Part shown: piece by piece, positions 1 through 6,768 of the stretch
Layout: each line of letters starts with the position of its first letter
Position numbering within the stretch: the stretch's first letter is position 1
Source: Bacteroidetes bacterium HGW-Bacteroidetes-12
Lineage (GTDB): Bacteria > Bacteroidota > Bacteroidia > Flavobacteriales_E > Vicingaceae
DNA length: 12,166 nucleotides
Direction of reading: 5' to 3'
Assembly: GCA_002841035.1 (NCBI GenBank)
Contig: PHDR01000046.1
Coordinates: 1-12,166, forward strand
Notes under the pieces: generated by a model
Told to the model about the DNA's origin: nothing
The model's input: the letters and a program-made list of their open reading frames with translations, nothing else
Database searches by the model: none
Made by a program: the position numbers and the translations under genes

Positions 1-741
1 ATTATAAAAAATAGTAACTGTTGAAAGTGATGAATTAATATTAAAATAAGCAATAGAACCTTGACCTGAAGGCAATGTTGAGTTTTGAACGGAATCAGTA
101 GTGGTAATATACAATCCTTTAAAGAACTGAGTGAAATTGGTGTTGTTCGCTAAATTTGTTCCGCCCGATTCGGCTAGTATTTTGTTTCCAAAAGTAGCTC
201 CAAGATTAATTCTTAGATGAGGAGCTTTATTTTTGTTGTCGAATAAAGAGAAAACACTATCTTTTATGTTGGGTGTAAACGTAAGGCTAGTTATAGGTGT
301 TGGGTCGTGAGCTAAAAATGTATTTGAAAAATAATTGGTGTTTTTGTCCATTTGTGTGGTAATTTCAAAAACATTTATTGATAAAGAAGAGAGGGTATCG
401 CCATACATTCCTTGATATTGGAGTGTTAGTATGGCTGAATCTAAGGTTGCTCCAGTGCCAAAATCAACATTTAATCCGTTTAGAGTGATTTGAGAATAAA
501 TGGAAGAAGATGTTAATCCAAAAACTGGGTCGTTATATAAACCTAAAAGATTAAAGGCAGATAAATCTGTTCGAATAGAATCTTCACGAACAAGGCTAGT
601 TATAATTGAAAAAGTATCAACAGCAACTAAATTTGCATTTCCACTATCAAATGTTGGAATTAGTTCTCCATCTTTCTTGCACGAGTTAAAAAAGAGGGTA
701 CTTAAAAAAAAGAGTGCGAAAAGCAAATTTGCTTTTCGCAT
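1..741 (-). CDS. DUF4270 family lipoprotein, N-terminal part (3' end outside window)
   Basis: The minus strand is open for 247 codons from an ATG at 741 to the left edge, so the C-terminus is missing. The product starts MRKANLLFALFFLSTLFFNSCKK: a short basic N-terminus, a hydrophobic stretch and a lipobox-like end with Cys at residue 21, indicating export and lipid anchoring. The mature part is rich in Ser, Thr, Asn and beta-strand patterns, with segments such as LLGLYNDPVFGLTSSSIY and LDSAILTLQY that resemble the Bacteroidota DUF4270 family. I know no established function for that family; members are commonly found beside the GT5-like gene and panC, as here. The upstream frame stays open through the tandem repeat without an ATG. 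A TTG ten codons upstream is an alternative start, which matters because the ATG lies in a strong palindrome. It is probably cotranscribed with the gene ending at 966. The lipoprotein call is firm; the family assignment is from recognition of sequence style and context. Confidence 0.8.
   Translation of the reverse strand, partial: MRKANLLFALFFLSTLFFNSCKKDGELIPTFDSGNANLVAVDTFSIITSLVREDSIRTDLSAFNLLGLYNDPVFGLTSSSIYSQITLNGLNVDFGTGATLDSAILTLQYQGMYGDTLSSLSINVFEITTQMDKNTNYFSNTFLAHDPTPITSLTFTPNIKDSVFSLFDNKNKAPHLRINLGATFGNKILAESGGTNLANNTNFTQFFKGLYITTTDSVQNSTLPSGQGSIAYFNINSSLSTVTIFYN
704..740 (-). repeat. 26-bp perfect palindrome plus T-run over the DUF4270 start codon
   Basis: Positions 715-740 read identically on both strands (half-site TGCGAAAAGCAAA). 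In the minus-strand transcript this can fold into an 11-13 bp hairpin with an AAUU centre, and it is followed three bases later by eight T residues (704-711). That is the layout of an intrinsic terminator, but it lies inside codons 1-9 and the next few codons of the lipoprotein gene and includes two bases of the ATG. Possible roles are a translation-blocking hairpin, an attenuator, an operator, or chance in a hydrophobic signal-peptide region. The palindrome itself is certain; the function is not. Confidence 0.85.
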
Positions 742-781
742 AAAAAATAATCTATTTAGTTTCAATGGATTGTTATTGTTT

Positions 782-906
782 ATGAGTTTATAAGGTTTAT
801 AAGGTTTATGAGGTTTATGAGGTTTATAAGGTTTATGAGGTTTATGAGGTTTATGAGGTTTATGAGGTTTATAAGGTTTATGAGGTTTATGAGGTTTATG
901 AGGTTT
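782..906. repeat. 9-bp tandem repeat array, 13 exact-length copies
   Basis: From 790 to 906 there are 13 consecutive 9-bp units, ATGAGGTTT or ATAAGGTTT, differing only at the third base (order A A G G A G G G G A G G G). A defective 8-bp unit, ATGAGTTT, precedes them at 782-789. The array lies between the GT5-like gene and the DUF4270 gene. On the minus (transcribed) strand each unit is AAACCTCAT or AAACCTTAT, so the array is free of G and should be unstructured in RNA. Read in the frame of the DUF4270 gene it would encode Lys-Pro-His/Tyr repeats with no stop, but no ATG is present. A stop lies just beyond the array. Confidence 0.97.
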
Positions 907-940
907 AGGAATTTAGCACAAAAAAACAGATTATTTGTAC

Positions 941-963
941 TAATTACTAATACCTAATTACTA
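941..963. repeat. short direct repeat TAATTACTA, two copies
   Basis: TAATTACTA occurs at 941-949 and 955-963, with a 14-bp period, directly after the stop of the GT5-like gene on the minus strand. It looks like a small fragment of simple-sequence repeat. No hairpin plus T-run terminator is visible here, so readthrough into the DUF4270 gene is plausible. Confidence 0.6.
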
Positions 964-965
964 TT

Positions 966-1796
966 TTATTCAACTAATGCTTCCACATTTTCAAAAATCT
1001 CATCATAAAAATCAGAATAGGCATTGATGTAATCTTCTGGTGCTTGATAATCTAGTTTTGGTTTAGCAAAGTCATCAAAATGTTTTTGTAAGTCTTTATT
1101 GATTTCTTTGCTTGCTTTTATTACGGCATCAGAGGCATTCATAGCAGCTTTGTTAAGTCCAATAAAACAAGTGCTGCAAAAGTCTTTTGTTTTTTCTTCT
1201 TCCATGCCATCCATGTATGCTTTTTTAACCAGATTTTTGTTTAATTCACCTTTAAATTCGTTGTCATATAGTGAATAAACAATCTTTGCATTTTCAAAAA
1301 CAGGGTCTTTGCTGTATGAGGTTTTTACATAAAGTGGAATGAGACTGGTCATCCAACCATGGCAATGAATAATATCAGGAACCCAGCCAAGTTTTTTAAC
1401 TGTTTCTAACACTCCTCTTGCAAAAAAAATGGCTCTTTCATCATTGTCTTTAAAGAAATTTCCTGTTTTTTTATCGTGAAAAATGGCTTTTCGATCAAAA
1501 AAATCTTCACTATCAATGAAGTAAACTTGTAGTCGAGCTTGTTGAATTGATCCAACTTTTATAATAAGAGGATGATCATTATCGTCAATAACAAGATTCA
1601 TCCCAGAAAGTCGTATTACTTCGTGTAATTGGTTTCTTCGCTCGTTAATGCAACCAAATTTTGGCATGAAAGTTCTAATTTCTCTTCCTTTTTCTTGGAT
1701 ACCTTGAGGTAGATGTCTTCCAATTGTTGCCAATTCACTATCTTCTAAATAAGGAGAAATTTCTTGGGAAATAAATAATACTTTTTTCTTTTTCAT
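966..1796 (-). CDS. GT5 (glycogen/starch synthase) N-terminal-domain-only protein
   Basis: The 276-residue product resembles the N-terminal Rossmann half of glycogen synthase GlgA: it opens KKVLFISQEISPY and has PDIIHCHGWMTSL at residues 140-152, matching the PDVVHAHDWHT region of GlgA. True bacterial GlgA is about 470-500 residues with a second Rossmann domain. That half is absent here, and nothing in the following 225 nt encodes it. The Lys-Thr-Gly-Gly-Leu motif that binds ADP-glucose is replaced by LEDSELATI near residues 17-25, and the Asp of the HxHD motif is Gly. The protein is therefore unlikely to be an ordinary glycogen synthase; a binding, regulatory or altered transferase role is possible. 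Short one-domain forms annotated as glycogen/starch synthase are, to my knowledge, common in Bacteroidota, so this is probably a conserved family, not a recent truncation. The start is ATG at 1796, with a candidate promoter about 310 nt upstream. Confidence 0.8.
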   Translation of the reverse strand: MKKKKVLFISQEISPYLEDSELATIGRHLPQGIQEKGREIRTFMPKFGCINERRNQLHEVIRLSGMNLVIDDNDHPLIIKVGSIQQARLQVYFIDSEDFFDRKAIFHDKKTGNFFKDNDERAIFFARGVLETVKKLGWVPDIIHCHGWMTSLIPLYVKTSYSKDPVFENAKIVYSLYDNEFKGELNKNLVKKAYMDGMEEEKTKDFCSTCFIGLNKAAMNASDAVIKASKEINKDLQKHFDDFAKPKLDYQAPEDYINAYSDFYDEIFENVEALVE

Positions 1797-2042
1797 ATGT
1801 AGATATTTATTGTGTTTTATATGTCATATGGAATACGCCATGTTATCTTCATCACTTGGTGAGTGCTTCGATTCGTGGCTATTTCATAGTTTCTAGTTTT
1901 ATTATCTTCTGCTATTTTAAATTATATCAAAATAAAAAATAACCCTTATCTTTTAATAAGAAAGGAGAATTCTTTTTAATAAATGGTTAAGGCTTCTTGC
2001 TGCTTATTATCAATTGTGTAATCAACGAATAAGATTTAGATA

Positions 2043-2060
2043 TTTAGTTTGTCAACTAAA
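2043..2060. repeat. inverted repeat, 7-bp arms
   Basis: TTTAGTT (2043-2049) and AACTAAA (2054-2060) are perfect inverted arms around a 4-base centre. In the predicted leader RNA of the GT5-like gene it would form a small AT-rich hairpin. It could also be an operator half-site pair. No function can be assigned. Confidence 0.5.
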
Positions 2061-2109
2061 AACAAGTCAATTCAGTAGAAAATAATGAACAGGCTCATGT
2101 TTAGTTTAG

Positions 2110-2140
2110 CAAAGTTACGACTTTTTATAACATTTGTCAA
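2110..2140 (-). promoter_or_regulatory. Bacteroidota-type promoter for the GT5-like gene
   Basis: On the minus strand TTG (2138-2140) is followed after exactly 20 nt by TAACTTTG (2110-2117), a full match to the Bacteroidota -33/-7 consensus TTG and TAnnTTTG. Transcription would begin near 2103, giving a 5' leader of about 300 nt before the ATG at 1796. No better match was seen nearer the gene. Confidence 0.65.
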
Positions 2141-2167
2141 GTTAATTTTAATCATTCCTAAGATTTG

Positions 2168-2199
2168 TTGTTTTAACTTAGTATTTTTAATTTATTTTG
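2168..2199 (+). promoter_or_regulatory. weak promoter candidate for panC
   Basis: TTG (2168-2170), a 21-nt spacer and TTATTTTG (2192-2199) fit the Bacteroidota promoter with one mismatch in the -7 box. The implied transcript would start about 10 nt before the panC ATG. A better -7 match, TATTTTTG at 2206-2213, abuts the start codon and lacks a properly spaced TTG. Confidence 0.3.
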
Positions 2200-2215
2200 T
2201 GCCTTTATTTTTGGT

Positions 2216-3076
2216 ATGTTTGTTTTTAAAACCGTAAAAGAATTACAATATTTTCTAGCTACTGTTACTCCAAGTGGTATCGGTTTTGTGCCAACTATGG
2301 GGGCATTACATCAAGGACATATTTCGTTAATAGAAAAATCACAACAACAAAATGAGCTAACTGTTTGTAGTATTTTTGTGAACCCAACTCAATTTAACAA
2401 ACAAGAAGATTTAATAAATTATCCTCGAAATGTTTCAGCAGATATTGAACTGTTACAGTGCTTAGATTGTGATAATGAAGAAAAAAGGGTTGTTTTATTT
2501 TTACCATCTGAAAATGAAATTTATCCAAAAAAAATAGAAAAAAGCTACGATTTTGGAAACTTATCATTGGTTATGGAAGCACAACATCGTCCGGGGCATT
2601 TCAATGGTGTAGCAATGGTTATCGAACGTTTTTTTTCTATTATTAACCCTACAAATGCTTATTTTGGCGAAAAAGATTTTCAGCAATTGGCTGTAGTTCG
2701 GAATTTAGTAAAGCAATTGAGGTTGCCAGTTCAAATTATTGGTTGTCCTATTGTTAGAGAAGCCAACGGATTAGCAATGAGTTCTCGTAACGAGCGATTA
2801 ACACCCGAACAGAAAGAACAAGCAGCCAATATTTACAAGTTCTTGCTAGATGCCAAGCAACAAGCTAAAACGCTTACGGTAGGAGAGGTTAAAAATAACT
2901 TTATTAGTGCTATTAAAAACATACCAGTACTACAATTAGAATATCTTGAAATTGCTGATGGAAATACGCTTTTATCTATAAACGATTGGAGTGAAATCAA
3001 TTATTGCGTTGCTTTTGTTGCTGTTTTTGTAGGTAATGTAAGGTTGATAGATAATGTTACTTTGTATAAAGATTAA
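2216..3076 (+). CDS. panC: pantothenate synthetase
   Basis: PanC joins pantoate and beta-alanine with ATP to make pantothenate, the precursor of coenzyme A, in the cytoplasm. The 286-residue length is normal. Visible family signatures are PTMGALHQGH (residues 26-35, with the HxGH nucleotide-binding motif at 32-35), FVNPTQF (54-60) followed by EDLINYPR, the pantoate region MEAQHRPGHFNGVAMV (from 120), FGEKDFQQL (150-158) and REANGLAMSSRNERL (181-195). The start is the ATG at 2216, which places the first beta strand normally. No panD follows; instead the gene meets the opposite-strand mscS-like gene tail to tail, and the two stop codons overlap in the palindrome TTAA at 3073-3076. PanC supplies CoA precursor to the same acyl-CoA metabolism as sucAB and acs nearby, although it is transcribed separately. 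Confidence 0.97.
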   Translation: MFVFKTVKELQYFLATVTPSGIGFVPTMGALHQGHISLIEKSQQQNELTVCSIFVNPTQFNKQEDLINYPRNVSADIELLQCLDCDNEEKRVVLFLPSENEIYPKKIEKSYDFGNLSLVMEAQHRPGHFNGVAMVIERFFSIINPTNAYFGEKDFQQLAVVRNLVKQLRLPVQIIGCPIVREANGLAMSSRNERLTPEQKEQAANIYKFLLDAKQQAKTLTVGEVKNNFISAIKNIPVLQLEYLEIADGNTLLSINDWSEINYCVAFVAVFVGNVRLIDNVTLYKD

Positions 3077-3966
3077 TTTTCTTTTTCCTTCTTCTCCAAA
3101 TCTTTTTTATAAACGATAGTCCTGTAAGGGAAAGGAATTTCTATGCCTTCTTTATCAAAACGTTCTTTTATACTTTTTAATAAATCACATTTCATTTGAA
3201 ATGCAGTTTCAAAGTTTTTGGCCCAAGCATAAGCTCTGAGTTTTACAGAATAGTCGGCTAATTCATAAACCACTACAGCTACTTTTGGAGTTAAGTTTTG
3301 TTTTATTTCTTTTGATGTTCTATTATCAAATATTAAAGGATGTTTTTCGCATTCAGTACGCATAATTTCAAAAGCCTTGTTTATATCAGAATCATAACTT
3401 ATCCCAATTTCTATTCGATTTAGAATTTTGTTATCGGTAATAGAGCTATTAATTATAATATCATCACTTATTATACTGTTTGGAACTATTACACGCTCAT
3501 TCTTGAAGTTTTTAATAATGGTATGGCGGAGTGTAATTTCTTCAACAGTTCCTATTCTGTTGTTGCTAATTTCAATCACATCTCCCACCCTAAAAGGTTT
3601 AAAAATTAAAATAAAAACTCCTGTAATGATGTTTGAAAAGGCTTTTTGAGATGCAAAACCAATGATAGCTGCTAAAATTCCTGCTCCAGCAAATAGGGCG
3701 GAACCGAAAGAACGTAATGAAGGTATATTTATGAAAACAATAATTATTGCTGCAAAATAGACGATAAAACTTAATGAATTTTTCAGGAAAGAAAAATTGG
3801 TGGGATCAACTTTAATATGTTCTGATGATTCTTTAATTAATCGGGAAGCTATTTTCCTAATAATGGAAACCAACAAAAATGCAACGATAAAAGTGCCTAT
3901 TACAAGAATAGAGTATTTTACAGAATCATTTGCTAATAAAGTGTTCCAGTTAATTTTTTCGAGCAC
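3073..3966 (-). CDS. MscS-family small-conductance mechanosensitive channel
   Basis: The 297-residue product has the core MscS layout: three membrane segments (about residues 17-36, 62-82 and 86-121) and then a soluble beta and C-terminal domain. The third segment carries the Gly/Ala-rich pore helix (GSALFAGAGILAAIIGFASQ, 88-107), followed by KAFSNIITGVFIL and the conserved FRVGDVIEI and VPNS (161-164) motifs of the beta domain. Such channels open under membrane tension during hypo-osmotic shock. The start is GTG at 3964-3966; no in-frame ATG occurs until residue 202, far inside the protein, and an upstream stop limits other choices. It begins only 5 nt after the sucB stop, so it is almost certainly the last gene of the sucA-sucB transcript. 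Its C-terminal tail is Lys/Glu-rich (KKDLEKKEKEN). Its stop overlaps that of panC on the other strand. Confidence 0.93.
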   Translation of the reverse strand: MLEKINWNTLLANDSVKYSILVIGTFIVAFLLVSIIRKIASRLIKESSEHIKVDPTNFSFLKNSLSFIVYFAAIIIVFINIPSLRSFGSALFAGAGILAAIIGFASQKAFSNIITGVFILIFKPFRVGDVIEISNNRIGTVEEITLRHTIIKNFKNERVIVPNSIISDDIIINSSITDNKILNRIEIGISYDSDINKAFEIMRTECEKHPLIFDNRTSKEIKQNLTPKVAVVVYELADYSVKLRAYAWAKNFETAFQMKCDLLKSIKERFDKEGIEIPFPYRTIVYKKDLEKKEKEN

Positions 3967-3971
3967 AATTT

Positions 3972-5207
3972 TTATAAATTAAGTAACACTTCTTCTGGGT
4001 TTTTACCTCCAAAAATAATGCTGCTTGGGTTTTCGAGCATTTCTTTTACTGCTTTTAGGAATCCTACAGATTCTTTACCATCAATAATTCTATGGTCGTA
4101 ACTTAAGGCAACATACATAATGGGTCTAATTTCTACTTTTCCATTAATGGCAACTGGGCGTTCCACAATGTTGTGCATTCCTAAAATAGCACTTTGTGGA
4201 GGGTTAATAATTGGGGTGCTTAACATAGAACCAAAAACGCCTCCATTGGTAATGGTAAAAGTTCCTCCTTCCATATCTGAAATATCAATTTTTCCATCAC
4301 GGGCTTTCACGGCTAGGCGTTTAATTTCGGCTTCAATTTCTGCTAAACTCATTTTTTCTGCATTTCTTAACACAGGCACCATTAATCCTTTTGGAGAACT
4401 TACGGCAATGCCTATATCTGCATAATCATGAAAAATCATTTGATCGCCATCTATCATAGCGTTTACGGCTGGAAATTGGCGTAAGGCTTCGGTAACCGCT
4501 TTTGTAAAAAACGACATAAATCCTAAGTTCACATCGTGTTTTTCTCTAAATTTATCTTTATACTGATTGCGTAAATCCATTACGGGTTTCATATCTACTT
4601 CGTTAAAAGTAGTAAGCATAGCTGTTTCGTTTTTAACGGCAACCAAACGCTGAGCAACTTTTCTGCGAAGCATACTCATTTTTTGTGTTTCTTCGTTTCT
4701 TGTCCCTCCCCAACCTGCTATTGATTCGGTGTTGATCCCACTCGTTAAATAAGCTTGTATATCGTTTTTGGTAATTTTTCCGTTGTTGCCGCTTCCTGCT
4801 AATTTTTTTGTGTCAATTCCGTTGGCAGCAATCATTTCTTTAGCTAAAGGAGTTGCTTTAACACTAACTGCTGCTTTTTCGGTTTTCGTGCTTCCCACTT
4901 CCGTCTTCTGACTTCCTACTTCCAACTTCGTGCTTCCCACTTCGGTCTTCGGACTTCCTGCTGGTCTTTCTGCTTTTGTATCAATTAAGCAAACCACAGC
5001 ACCAACTTTAACCACATCGCCTTCAGCGGCTTTTAGCGTAATAATTCCAGCTTCTTCGGCAGGTAATTCTAGTGTTGCCTTGTCCGAATCAACCTCAGCA
5101 ATTGCTTGGTCTTTCTCCACATAATCACCATCTTCTACTAACCATTGAGCAATTTCTACTTCTGTTATTGATTCTCCCGGAGAGGGAACTTTCATTTCTA
5201 ATGCCAT
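3972..5207 (-). CDS. sucB: dihydrolipoyllysine succinyltransferase (E2 of 2-oxoglutarate dehydrogenase)
   Basis: E2 transfers the succinyl group from E1-bound thiamine diphosphate through its lipoyl arm to CoA, in the TCA cycle. The 411-residue product has an N-terminal lipoyl domain (about 2-76, with the lipoylated Lys43 in DSDKATLE), a linker (77-116), an E1/E3-binding domain (117-154, ending GKITKNDIQAYL) and a C-terminal catalytic domain (172-411) with the active-site His372 and Asp376 in SYDHRIIDGKE. The domains and length are normal. The linker is unusual: it consists of four near-repeats of a seven-residue unit (GSxKxEV), encoded by a 21-nt DNA repeat also present in the spacer after sucA. 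In most genomes known to me sucB directly follows sucA; here a flotillin module separates them, and a 28-bp copy of the sucB start remains next to sucA. The next gene, mscS-like, starts 5 nt downstream. Confidence 0.97.
   Translation of the reverse strand: MALEMKVPSPGESITEVEIAQWLVEDGDYVEKDQAIAEVDSDKATLELPAEEAGIITLKAAEGDVVKVGAVVCLIDTKAERPAGSPKTEVGSTKLEVGSQKTEVGSTKTEKAAVSVKATPLAKEMIAANGIDTKKLAGSGNNGKITKNDIQAYLTSGINTESIAGWGGTRNEETQKMSMLRRKVAQRLVAVKNETAMLTTFNEVDMKPVMDLRNQYKDKFREKHDVNLGFMSFFTKAVTEALRQFPAVNAMIDGDQMIFHDYADIGIAVSSPKGLMVPVLRNAEKMSLAEIEAEIKRLAVKARDGKIDISDMEGGTFTITNGGVFGSMLSTPIINPPQSAILGMHNIVERPVAINGKVEIRPIMYVALSYDHRIIDGKESVGFLKAVKEMLENPSSIIFGGKNPEEVLLNL
4875..4958 (-). repeat. 21-nt tandem repeat in the SucB linker (GGAAG-rich)
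   Basis: Residues 84-111 of SucB are four in-frame units: GSPKTEV (4938-4958), GSTKLEV (4917-4937), GSQKTEV (4896-4916) and a diverged GSTKTEK (4875-4895). On the coding strand each unit begins GGAAG and has further GAAG blocks near seven-base spacing. Units 1 and 3 resemble each other, as do 2 and 4, hinting at a 42-nt duplication. The 12-mers GAAGTTGGAAGT and GGAAGTGGGAAG also occur in the spacer at 7391-7427. Typical E2 linkers are Ala/Pro-rich, so this segment looks like repeat expansion in a tolerant linker. Confidence 0.9.
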
Positions 5208-5215
5208 AATTTTAT
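5188..5215 (-). repeat. 28-bp direct repeat, copy at the true sucB start
   Basis: This stretch is identical to 7347-7374 over 28 bp and runs from 8 nt before the sucB ATG to nucleotide 20 of the coding sequence (MALEMK plus two bases). The two copies are in the same orientation and bracket the flotillin and nfeD-like genes. Confidence 0.97.
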
Positions 5216-5239
5216 AGGTTTAATGTTTTCTTGATACTT

Positions 5240-6757
5240 TTATTTTTTTGTTTCATTTTTATCAGTATCCTCTTCCGAATTTTTATCAGTATTATCCTCC
5301 CCTTTTAAATAGTGCGGTAATTTTAGCCCAGCCATATCAAATAAATCGTTTAGTGGAGGTACTGTTTTCATCATCCCCGAAACAAAGTTGGCAGTAGAAG
5401 AATTTCCATCTTTTCCGTTTCCAGAATCCCAAACAGTTATTTTATCAATCTTAATATTCTTAACTGCTTCCACTTGTGTTCTAACTAATTCGGGTAATTT
5501 TTCTATTAATAGCAATTGGAATGCTTTACTAGGATCTCCACCTGCTGCTTCCACCACTTCTTTATAACCTTCGGCTTGTTTTGTTAATATTTCAAATAAT
5601 CCTTTTGCTTCTGCTTCCATTTTTGCAAAAATAGCATCTGCCTCTCCTTTTGCGTTTTCTCTTATAGTTTCTGCGGCAGCTTGGGCTTCAATAATTGCTC
5701 TTTGTTTAGCAATTTCTGCTGGAACAACAATGTTGGCAATTTGTGTAGATCGTTCTCTTTCGGAACGTGCCAATTCCGCTTTTTGCTCAGCAACATACGA
5801 TTCTTCTAATGCCTTTGCTTGTTGCACTTTTTCTGCCGACATAGCAATTCGTAATGATTCTGCTTCTTTTTCTCGTCTTTTAGCATCTGAATTGGCTATG
5901 TTTATTTTCGCTTCGTTTTCTCCTTGTATGGCAAATGCGTTGGCTTCTGAGGTTTTAATTCTGGTATCTCTTTGTGCTTCAGCCTTACCAATAGTTTCAT
6001 CTCTTGCTGCAGTTGCTATACTTACCTCTCTATCTTTTTGAGTAATGGCAATTTTAACGTCTCTATCTCTGTGTGTTTCGGCAATTTGAGTGTCTTTTTC
6101 TCTGTCGGCTAAAGCTTTTCCTGTTTCTCCAATTTTTTCTTGTTCAGCAACACTCACTTTGGCTTCGTTTATTGCTTTTGCTGCTGCTTCTTTACCTAAT
6201 GCCTCAATATAGCCCGATTCGTCTTTAATATCAGTAACATTAACATTTATTAATTTTAATCCTATTTTTTTTAATTCGCTATCCACATTTTTGGATATGT
6301 TATCTAAAAATTTATCTCTATCCGAATTTATTTCTTCAATTGTCATTGTTGCAATTACTAAACGTAGCTGACCAAATAAAATATCTTTAGCTAATTCCTG
6401 AATTTGTTCAGATGAGAGCCCTAATAATCTTTCTGCCGCTGTGTTCATACTATCTGGCTCGGTAGATATGGCTATTGTAAACCTGCAAGGCACATCAACC
6501 CTAATGTTTTGACGACTTAATGCGTTGGTTAGATTTGCTTCGATAGAAAGAGGTTTTAAATCTAAAAAAGCAAAATCTTGAATTACTGGCCAAATAAATG
6601 CTCCTCCTCCGTGAACACATTTTGCTGATGTTCCTCCTGTTTTTCCATAAATAACTAATATTTTATCTGAAGGACATCTTTTGTATCGAGATACTAGAGC
6701 CGAAATTGTTACAAATAATACTATTGCTGCTACAATTATTATTGCTATTGGTGTCAT
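5240..6757 (-). CDS. flotillin-family (SPFH/band 7) membrane scaffold protein
   Basis: Flotillins are membrane-anchored scaffolds that oligomerise and organise membrane patches. The 505-residue product has one hydrophobic N-terminal anchor (about 3-22), an SPFH domain (about 26-190), a long Ala/Glu/Lys/Arg-rich coiled coil (about 190-400) and the flotillin C-terminal region with GGDPSKAFQLLLIEKLPELV (406-425) and VSGMMKTVPPLNDLFDMAGL (459-478). Residues 217-271 form five clear 11-residue repeats of the type xxRDxxVxIAx, suited to a straight hendecad coiled coil. The overall design matches FloT/YuaG-type proteins. It starts 11 nt after the stop of the nfeD-like gene, its usual partner. The C-terminus is a charged tail containing a duplicated DTDKN-like motif. 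The gene lies between sucA and sucB, an unexpected position. The family call is firm; any functional link to 2-oxoglutarate dehydrogenase is inference. Confidence 0.95.
   Translation of the reverse strand: MTPIAIIIVAAIVLFVTISALVSRYKRCPSDKILVIYGKTGGTSAKCVHGGGAFIWPVIQDFAFLDLKPLSIEANLTNALSRQNIRVDVPCRFTIAISTEPDSMNTAAERLLGLSSEQIQELAKDILFGQLRLVIATMTIEEINSDRDKFLDNISKNVDSELKKIGLKLINVNVTDIKDESGYIEALGKEAAAKAINEAKVSVAEQEKIGETGKALADREKDTQIAETHRDRDVKIAITQKDREVSIATAARDETIGKAEAQRDTRIKTSEANAFAIQGENEAKINIANSDAKRREKEAESLRIAMSAEKVQQAKALEESYVAEQKAELARSERERSTQIANIVVPAEIAKQRAIIEAQAAAETIRENAKGEADAIFAKMEAEAKGLFEILTKQAEGYKEVVEAAGGDPSKAFQLLLIEKLPELVRTQVEAVKNIKIDKITVWDSGNGKDGNSSTANFVSGMMKTVPPLNDLFDMAGLKLPHYLKGEDNTDKNSEEDTDKNETKK
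5255..5292 (-). repeat. 24-bp-period duplication at the flotillin C-terminus
   Basis: ATTTTTATCAGTAT occurs at 5255-5268 and again at 5279-5292, 24 bp apart and so in frame. It encodes the repeated NTDKN/DTDKN tail. It looks like a small local slippage duplication in a disordered charged tail. Confidence 0.85.
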
Positions 6758-6768
6758 AAATTATCTAA

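Larger units (their letters stand above)
1797..2215. other. divergent intergenic region between the GT5-like gene and panC
   Basis: This 419-bp region contains no ORF of useful length. It holds a good minus-strand promoter at 2110-2140, which leaves a leader of about 300 nt before the GT5-like gene, and a weak plus-strand promoter candidate close to panC. The leader contains a 7-bp inverted repeat (2043-2060), a weak AT-rich hairpin around 1946-1961 and several very short ATG ORFs, for example MSLFIIFY just after the inferred transcript start. No tRNA or known riboswitch was recognised. Confidence 0.7.

Noticed and set aside
500..793. Plus-strand 97-residue ORF
   Set aside because: It lies opposite the DUF4270 lipoprotein gene, has no family features, and its end is formed by the palindrome and spacer sequence.
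782..906. CRISPR-like array
   Set aside because: Units are contiguous 9-mers with no spacers, and no cas gene is present.
966..1796. Full-length glgA broken by a frameshift
   Set aside because: The 225 nt downstream hold only repeats and the next gene start, and the missing KTGGL motif lies in the intact N-terminal half, so this is a different short protein, not a recent break.
1946..1970. Intrinsic terminator in the intergenic region
   Set aside because: The stem is only 5-6 AT pairs with one mismatch, too weak to call.
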